Part shown: positions 14,109 through 18,774 of the stretch, in pieces
Position numbering within the stretch: position 1 is the stretch's first letter
Layout of the letters: the number at the start of each line of letters is the position of its first letter
DNA from: an uncultured Desulfuromonadales bacterium
GTDB lineage: Bacteria > Desulfobacterota > Desulfuromonadia > Desulfuromonadales > Geopsychrobacteraceae
Length of the DNA: 18,774 bases
NCBI GenBank assembly: GCA_945787295.1
Contig: CALZHQ010000085.1
Coordinates: forward strand, 1-18,774
Direction: 5' to 3'
The notes under the pieces: generated by a model
Database searches by the model: none
What the model saw: the letters and a program-made list of their open reading frames with translations, nothing else
Told to the model about the DNA's origin: nothing
Position numbers and translations under genes: made by a program

Positions 14109-16520
14109 TTAACGGTCTGCGAGCAGAAGTTGCTTGATCTTGGCAACCGCCTCTAAAGCGTCGGCAGCATAGAGATCGGCGCCGATTTCAGCAGCGTAGT
14201 TTTCCGTAACCACGGCTCCGCCAACCATGGTGAAAACCTTCACCCCGGCCTCGCGTAATGCTTCAATGGTGACTTCCATCTGCTGCAGGGTGGTGGTCAT
14301 CAACGCCGACAGACCGACCGCGTCAACCTGCTGCAGTCTGGCCTGCTCGATGATCTTTGCCGCCGGCACATTCTTGCCCAGGTCGACAACCTCGAAACCG
14401 TGGTTTTCCAGCAAAGTGCAGACGATATTTTTACCGATATCGTGAATATCCCCTTCAACCGTCGCCATCAACACCTTGCCGAGGCTCTCGATCCCCTGGC
14501 CGCGGATCACCTCTTTCAAACGATTGAAACCGGCCTGCATGGTTTCGGCCGAAAGCATCACCTGCGGCAGGAATATCTGATTTTTACCGAATCGCTTGCC
14601 GACCTCTTCGAGTCCGGGCAACAGCCCTTCGTTACTGATCTGCAACGGCTCCAGCCCTTCGTCCAGCGCCTGCTCAACCAGCGGCACGACAGCATCCTTG
14701 TCGCCCTCAATGATCGCCTTGGCCAGCAGCTCACGAATGGCCAGCGGCTGGCCGGTAGTTTCCGCCGGAACCACTTGAGCGACCGCCTGCTCCGCATAAT
14801 GGGCGATATACTCTGCAGCGCGCAGGTCCTGACCGAGCAACACCTTGGCCGCCCGCAACGCATCCATCATCCGTTCTTCTTTCGGATTGATAATCGCCGC
14901 TTTCAGGCCAGCCTCGATCGCCATGGTGAAAAAGGCCGCCGAAAGAACCGGTCGGCTCGGCAAGCCGAACGAAATATTGCTGACTCCAAGGACCGTCGCC
15001 AAGCCCAGCTCGTCACGCACCAGCCGCAAGGCCTGCAAGGTTTCAGCGGCCCGTTTCTGCTCGGCAGACACTGTCAAAGTCAGACAATCGATGATCACAT
15101 CTTCGCGCGGAAGGCCGATGGCCTGTGCCCGTTCGAGAATGGTTTTCGCGACTTCCAACCGGTCGGCTGCAGTATCCGGAATCCCCCGGCCATCGAGCGC
15201 AAGGCCGATAATGGCTGCGCCGTACTTTCTGGCCAACGGCAGAATCGCCCGCAGACTCTTCTCCTCAGCGGAGACCGAATTGATCAGCACCTTGCCGTCA
15301 GCCGCCTTGAGCCCTTTTTCCAGCGCTTCGGGACTGGAGGAATCGAGCACCAGCGGCGTGCCGGTGACACCACTGACGGCGAACACCGCAGCTTCCAGTG
15401 CCGCAGGCTCATCAACCCCGGGTGCCCCGCAATTGACATCGAGCAGATCGGCACCTGCAGCGACCTGTTCCTGCGCTTCGCGTCTGACATAAGCGGTTTT
15501 ACCTTCGCGCAGTTCGGCACTGTAAGCTTTTTTCCCGGTCGGATTGATCCGCTCACCGATCACCATGCAGGCAGCGTCGCCGCCAACCTCGACCACCTGG
15601 GTCCGGCTGGACAGAAAACACCTTCGGGCCGGGACTTGCCACGCCTGATCGTAATCGGCCAGAGCTTTCTGCATCGCTTCGATATGGACCGGAGTGGTAC
15701 CGCAACAACCACCAACCACCCGCACCCCGAGCTCAATCAAACGCTGATGATAGGCGGTCATCTCCTCCGGGGTTCCTGGAAAAACAGTCACCCCGTCGCG
15801 CAGTTCCGGCAATCCGGCATTCGCCTGCGCGATCAGCGGCAGGCTGGTGACGCGACGCATCCGCTCCAGGATCCGATAGATCCCGTCAATCCCTAGCCCA
15901 CAGTTCGAACCGACCACATCGACGCCGAGGGCATCGAGGGTGACAGCGGCGGCTTCTGGCGGAGTACCAAGCACGCTGCGACCACCATCGTCAAAGGTCA
16001 GCAGCGCCATCAGTGGCAGCTCGCAGACTGCCTTGGCGGCAATAACCGCGGCCCGCAGCTCACGGATATCGAGAAACGTCTCAAAAGTAATCAGGTCGGC
16101 CCCCGCCTCGGCCAGGGCACTGATCTGCTCGGTGAAAACTTCGACCATCTCGTCAAACCCGGCATCCCCGACCGGCTCGAGAAAGCGGCCCGTCGGGCCG
16201 ACCGAGCCGGCAATAAAGGTCTGCTCTTTTGCGGCCCGGCGGCAGATTTCGACTCCGGCGAAGTTGATTTCGCGAACCTGCTCTTGCAAACCGTAGTTGG
16301 CCAGTTTGGGTCGATTGCCACCGAAAGTATTGCTGACAATTATGTCAGCACCGGCGGCGACGTATTCACGATGCACCGCCTCAACAACCTGCGGCTGCTC
16401 CAGGTTCATCCCCTCGGGCGAAGCCCCAGGGGCCAGGCCACGCTCCTGCAGCATGGTGCCCATAGCGCCATCAAGCACCAGTACTTGTTCGTTAATTGCC
16501 TGCAGGAATCTACTCATCAT
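14109..16520 (-). CDS. metH: Methionine synthase, cobalamin-dependent, short form
   Basis: This 803-residue cytoplasmic enzyme transfers the methyl group of methyltetrahydrofolate through cobalamin to homocysteine, forming methionine. The homocysteine-binding barrel (about 1-290) begins with VLDGAMGTMLQERGL and keeps the three zinc cysteines C207, C272 and C273. The pterin-binding barrel (about 315-570) contains GERINPTGKK, DVNCGAPGVD and VLDSSSPEALE. The cobalamin region has a helical cap (about 590-675) and a Rossmann part with the GDIHDIGKN motif, whose H693 is the cobalt ligand. The C-terminal SAM-binding reactivation domain of E. coli-type MetH (about 1200 residues) is absent, as in other short forms. 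An AAGGTGG ribosome site precedes two adjacent ATGs (16520 and 16517), so the exact first residue is uncertain. It is third in a unit with murI and the GerMN gene. Confidence 0.95.
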   Translation of the reverse strand: MMSRFLQAINEQVLVLDGAMGTMLQERGLAPGASPEGMNLEQPQVVEAVHREYVAAGADIIVSNTFGGNRPKLANYGLQEQVREINFAGVEICRRAAKEQTFIAGSVGPTGRFLEPVGDAGFDEMVEVFTEQISALAEAGADLITFETFLDIRELRAAVIAAKAVCELPLMALLTFDDGGRSVLGTPPEAAAVTLDALGVDVVGSNCGLGIDGIYRILERMRRVTSLPLIAQANAGLPELRDGVTVFPGTPEEMTAYHQRLIELGVRVVGGCCGTTPVHIEAMQKALADYDQAWQVPARRCFLSSRTQVVEVGGDAACMVIGERINPTGKKAYSAELREGKTAYVRREAQEQVAAGADLLDVNCGAPGVDEPAALEAAVFAVSGVTGTPLVLDSSSPEALEKGLKAADGKVLINSVSAEEKSLRAILPLARKYGAAIIGLALDGRGIPDTAADRLEVAKTILERAQAIGLPREDVIIDCLTLTVSAEQKRAAETLQALRLVRDELGLATVLGVSNISFGLPSRPVLSAAFFTMAIEAGLKAAIINPKEERMMDALRAAKVLLGQDLRAAEYIAHYAEQAVAQVVPAETTGQPLAIRELLAKAIIEGDKDAVVPLVEQALDEGLEPLQISNEGLLPGLEEVGKRFGKNQIFLPQVMLSAETMQAGFNRLKEVIRGQGIESLGKVLMATVEGDIHDIGKNIVCTLLENHGFEVVDLGKNVPAAKIIEQARLQQVDAVGLSALMTTTLQQMEVTIEALREAGVKVFTMVGGAVVTENYAAEIGADLYAADALEAVAKIKQLLLADR

Positions 16521-16550
16521 TGTCCACCTTTTCTTCTCGTCATTCGGAAT

Positions 16551-17141
16551 CTATTTCTCCTCCGCTTCCGGGCTCGGCCCGCTCTGCGGCGGATGACTGT
16601 AGCTGAAATCGGCGTAAACCGGCTGGTCGATCCGCACATGCCCCTTGAGAGTCTGCTGGATTTGGCCGTCGATCAGAATCTGTAACTGCCGAAGGTAGGG
16701 GAAGTTTTCACTCAAGCTGTTGACCAGGCTGTAAACCGTCAACAGCTCAGAAAGGCTGCCGCCGGGATGAAAATCGCTCAAGTGGCGGGAAAAATTGACC
16801 CGCACCAGATCGTTTTCCAGCTCGATCTCGAGGATGCCGGTCTGAGTCGGTAAGACCGGCAACAGTTGCTGCTCCGAACCACTGCGCAAGGCTTCCAGCA
16901 GACTGCGGATACAATCGCGGTCCTCTTCGCAACCATCGATCAGACGTGCTTCCGACATCAGGAAGCGGCCCTGCGGCTCTGTAAAGTACAGCTGTATCTC
17001 CCGCTCCGGAAGTTCCTCTTCGACGACAATCGGAATCCGCTCTTCGGGCTCTTGTGCCTGTTGCAGAAACCAGCCGACTCCATATCCGGCCAAGACACCG
17101 AGCAACAGCAGACCGATCAGACCCAGCAGTAGTTTTTTCAT
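16551..17141 (-). CDS. GerMN-domain membrane-anchored protein
   Basis: This 196-residue protein has an N-terminal membrane helix (about 4-25) that tethers it to the inner membrane, and then a GerMN-type domain (about 47-178). Support for the domain comes from REIQLYFTEPQGRFLMSEAR, the CIRSLLEALRSG helix and the TVYSLVNSLSENFP segment followed by LQILIDGQ. The family is named after the Bacillus spore germination protein GerM; in non-sporing bacteria it occurs near cell-wall genes and its biochemical role is not settled. The ATG at 17141 has AGGGG 5 bases upstream; a TTG at 17168 is in frame but lacks support. It lies between murI (gap 39 bases) and metH (gap 30 bases). The neighbouring glutamate racemase fits an envelope-related role. 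Confidence 0.85.
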   Translation of the reverse strand: MKKLLLGLIGLLLLGVLAGYGVGWFLQQAQEPEERIPIVVEEELPEREIQLYFTEPQGRFLMSEARLIDGCEEDRDCIRSLLEALRSGSEQQLLPVLPTQTGILEIELENDLVRVNFSRHLSDFHPGGSLSELLTVYSLVNSLSENFPYLRQLQILIDGQIQQTLKGHVRIDQPVYADFSYSHPPQSGPSPEAEEK

Positions 17142-17180
17142 CCCGTCCCCTGGTTCGCTCTTAGACAAACAGCTGCGCCA

Positions 17181-17975
17181 TCAACCGATCCGCACCTGCT
17201 CCACTTTCAACAGCTCGCGGCCGAGAAAGGCGCGCCCAACCCGTTCAAAACGGGTCGGCACATCTGTGACATAAAAATTGCGCTGACCACCATGTTCGGG
17301 GCGCACCAGCCCCTGTTCACGAAACAGGCCGGCAACACAACTGGCCGTCTCTTCGGCTGAATCGACCAGCAGCACGTCCGGGCCGAGCACCAGCTGCAAG
17401 GTCTTGCGCAGCAGCGGGTAATGGGTACAACCGAGAACCAGGGTATCGATCTGTGCCTCGATCAGCGGCTGCAGGTATTCAAGGCACGTCAAGCGGGCCA
17501 CTTCGTGCTCAGCCCACCCTTCTTCCGCCAACGGCACGAACAACGGGCAGGCGGTCGAAAACACCTCGGCATCCGGCAACAAAGTTTGGATCGCTTCAAC
17601 ATAACGACCGCTGTTGATGGTTCCTTCGGTGCCGATCACCCCGATCCGCCGGTTGCGACTCGCAACAGCACGCTGGGCTCCAGGTTCGATCACTCCGATA
17701 ACCGGCAGTTGGAACCGTTCCCGCAGAGCTGGCAGAGCAACCGCCGAGGCCGTATTGCAGGCCACCACCAACAGTTTGACCCCCTGATCGACCAGAAATC
17801 CGGCCGCTTCGAGTGCATATTGTTCGACCGTCTGGGCACTTTTGGTGCCGTAAGGTACGCGGGCCGTATCCCCCAGATAGATCAGGTTCTCTCCGGGCAG
17901 TTGGCGAATAATTTCTTTGCAGACGGTCAAGCCGCCGACCCCGGAATCGAAGATTCCGATTGCTCGATGCAGCAC
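17181..17975 (-). CDS. murI: Glutamate racemase
   Basis: This 264-residue cytoplasmic enzyme interconverts L- and D-glutamate and supplies D-glutamate for peptidoglycan. It opens with GIFDSGVGGLTV (D10, S11) and has both catalytic cysteines in family motifs: C73 in VVACNTASA and C183 in LGCTHYPLL, with H185 next to the second. YLGDTARVPYG (33-43) and GVIGTEGTI (112-120) are also family hallmarks. The start is taken as GTG at 17975 because AGGAG lies 5 bases upstream and the conserved N-terminus follows at once; an upstream ATG at 18014 would add a non-conserved extension. It is the first gene of the murI-GerMN-metH unit. Confidence 0.95.
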   Translation of the reverse strand: MLHRAIGIFDSGVGGLTVCKEIIRQLPGENLIYLGDTARVPYGTKSAQTVEQYALEAAGFLVDQGVKLLVVACNTASAVALPALRERFQLPVIGVIEPGAQRAVASRNRRIGVIGTEGTINSGRYVEAIQTLLPDAEVFSTACPLFVPLAEEGWAEHEVARLTCLEYLQPLIEAQIDTLVLGCTHYPLLRKTLQLVLGPDVLLVDSAEETASCVAGLFREQGLVRPEHGGQRNFYVTDVPTRFERVGRAFLGRELLKVEQVRIG

Positions 17976-17980
17976 AAAAA

Positions 17981-17985
17981 CTCCT
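17981..17985 (-). promoter_or_regulatory. murI: Shine-Dalgarno deciding a GTG start for murI
   Basis: AGGAG on the minus strand is 5 bases upstream of GTG at 17975, favouring this start over the ATG at 18014. Confidence 0.6.
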
Positions 17986-18046
17986 GAAAAAGCAGGTAAA
18001 ACCAGTACATTCATTACGTCGGCAAAGTCACCGGAGTAAGGGCGTC

Positions 18047-18076
18047 ATCCTATTGTAAGCCCTTGGGCAAAGTCAA
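18047..18076 (-). promoter_or_regulatory. Candidate sigma-70-type promoter of the murI unit
   Basis: On the minus strand TTGACT (18071-18076) and TAGGAT (18047-18052) are 18 bases apart, upstream of murI. A small GCCC-AA-GGGC palindrome lies in the spacer. The -10 match is only moderate. Confidence 0.4.
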
Positions 18077-18089
18077 GATTTACGGGCTT

Positions 18090-18133
18090 TTGGAAATTTA
18101 TCTTAGGGTCATTATCTGATAATCTGCTAATAT
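18090..18133 (+). promoter_or_regulatory. AT-rich promoter region with a GATAAT palindrome
   Basis: Upstream of the plus-strand gene there is a TTGGAA box (18090-18095), a perfect palindrome ATTATC-T-GATAAT (18111-18123) and TAATAT (18128-18133). No pair has ideal spacing, so the exact promoter is not assigned; the palindrome could be an operator. Confidence 0.3.
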
Positions 18134-18180
18134 TGTCGCCAACAACATTCATTTGCCGAACGGAACCCGGGGAGAGAGTT

Positions 18181-18513
18181 ATGAGTTGGGTCGAATTTAA
18201 AGAGTTTATGACCAACTTCCGCACCGACAACATCATGCAACAACTGGAAGCCTGGAACATTGGAGATTTAAGCAATAACCCCTGGTTCTTAGGTGGCACC
18301 GCCGCAGTCGTTCTGATCACCTACTTTCTCGGTATGAAAGCCACATCGGCATTCATCGTCGGCATCGGCGGTTTCGCTCTGGCCCTGTCCTGGACGGTCG
18401 CCCAGGGGACCGGGACCGAAGGGATTGAAAGTGGCGGCATCTACGTGATTATCGGCGGTGGCACCATTGCTATCGGTCTGTTCATCTACCTGTTATTTAT
18501 CAAATCGGAATAA
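18181..18513 (+). CDS. Small integral membrane protein of unknown function
   Basis: This 110-residue protein has a polar N-terminal region (1-34, with EFKEFMTNFRTDN) followed by three hydrophobic segments at about 35-52, 54-75 and 86-107. The last two flank a Gly-rich GTGTEGIESGG loop, and the protein ends in KSE. There is no signal peptide, cysteine or heme motif. The ATG at 18181 is preceded by GGGGAGAG at good distance; an open frame from 18133 exists but lacks a ribosome site. It is transcribed divergently from murI and in the same direction as the partial gene 115 bases downstream. I do not recognise a named family. Confidence 0.75.
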   Translation: MSWVEFKEFMTNFRTDNIMQQLEAWNIGDLSNNPWFLGGTAAVVLITYFLGMKATSAFIVGIGGFALALSWTVAQGTGTEGIESGGIYVIIGGGTIAIGLFIYLLFIKSE

Positions 18514-18628
18514 ATCATCCTCGGGATTGACCCAAACCCAAGTCTTATTGCAGTATTAACCCTTGCGATTTTCGATTTAAACCATGTGCGGCGAGCGCTG
18601 TTTACGCTGACTGTTTGGAGATTGAGGA

Positions 18629-18774
18629 ATGAAGACACGTGATATTTTGCTCCTGCTCGGAGCTGCGATTATCCTAGGCGTCCTCTGGATGGCCCCCGAG
18701 GAGACCACTGCCCGGGTGCCGCGCAATGACAATCACATTCGGATGTACGAAGTGTTTGACAAAGAAGGGAAGAA
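18629..18774 (+). CDS. Partial membrane-anchored protein, cut by the window end
   Basis: Only the first 48 codons are visible. ATG at 18629 has a GAGGA ribosome site directly before it. The product starts MKTRDILLLLGAAIILGVLW, one membrane helix or uncleaved signal anchor, followed by a polar stretch (APEETTARVPRNDNHIRMY, then EVFDKEGK). The helix followed by a short acidic/His-containing segment would fit an anchored periplasmic protein, perhaps a small cytochrome, but no heme motif lies within the window, so no function is assigned. Confidence 0.65.
   Translation, partial: MKTRDILLLLGAAIILGVLWMAPEETTARVPRNDNHIRMYEVFDKEGK

Noticed and set aside
14400..15896. 498-residue plus-strand open frame antisense to metH.
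   Set aside because: The opposite strand is an unmistakable metH with all catalytic motifs; the long antisense frame reflects codon composition.
18045..18320. 91-residue minus-strand open frame.
   Set aside because: It runs antisense to the start of the supported plus-strand membrane protein gene and has no recognisable domain.

Overview
The window looks like a chromosomal segment of a metal- or electrode-respiring Desulfuromonadia bacterium (Geobacter/Desulfuromonas/Geopsychrobacter type). This is inferred from gene content: a giant multiheme c-type cytochrome mixing CxxCH and CxxxxCH motifs, a heme-bearing sensor kinase, sigma-54 control, and conserved deltaproteobacterial small proteins. 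No rRNA, tRNA, CRISPR array or insertion sequence was seen.

Layout, mostly minus strand. (1) 43-10217 is a probable three-gene extracytoplasmic electron-transfer operon, transcribed right to left. It encodes a secreted NHL-propeller/FN3-like/PEGA/FG-GAP mosaic protein, a small tetraheme cytochrome whose frame is broken near 7139, and a 2179-residue cytochrome with 56 heme-binding motifs (46 CxxCH, 9 CX4CH, 1 CX3CH). A 15-motif block in the giant protein is tandemly duplicated in register. A good sigma-54 promoter (10298-10313) lies upstream of this operon. (2) 10346-10388 is a strong intrinsic terminator isolating that operon from the next unit. (3) 10427-13965 encodes a conserved protein of unknown function, a membrane histidine kinase with a periplasmic CxxCH heme motif, and an NtrC-type sigma-54 activator. 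(4) 14109-17975 is a housekeeping unit: murI, a GerMN-domain protein and a short metH, with a weak terminator at its end. (5) 18181-18774, plus strand, holds a small three-helix membrane protein and the start of a second small membrane-anchored protein cut by the window end.

The main hypothesis is a self-contained regulatory circuit. A c-heme in the sensor kinase would read periplasmic redox state, phosphorylate the adjacent sigma-54 activator, and switch on the neighbouring sigma-54 promoter for the giant cytochrome operon. The parts are visible in the sequence; the wiring between them is inference.

Several starts were moved inward from the longest open frame on the basis of Shine-Dalgarno positions: the kinase (TTG at 13320), murI (GTG at 17975), the mosaic protein (ATG at 10217), the GerMN protein (ATG at 17141), the unknown protein (ATG at 13965) and the giant cytochrome (ATG at 6582). 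No gene-free stretch exceeds 300 bases; the largest gaps (10218-10426 and 17976-18180) hold the regulatory sites listed.
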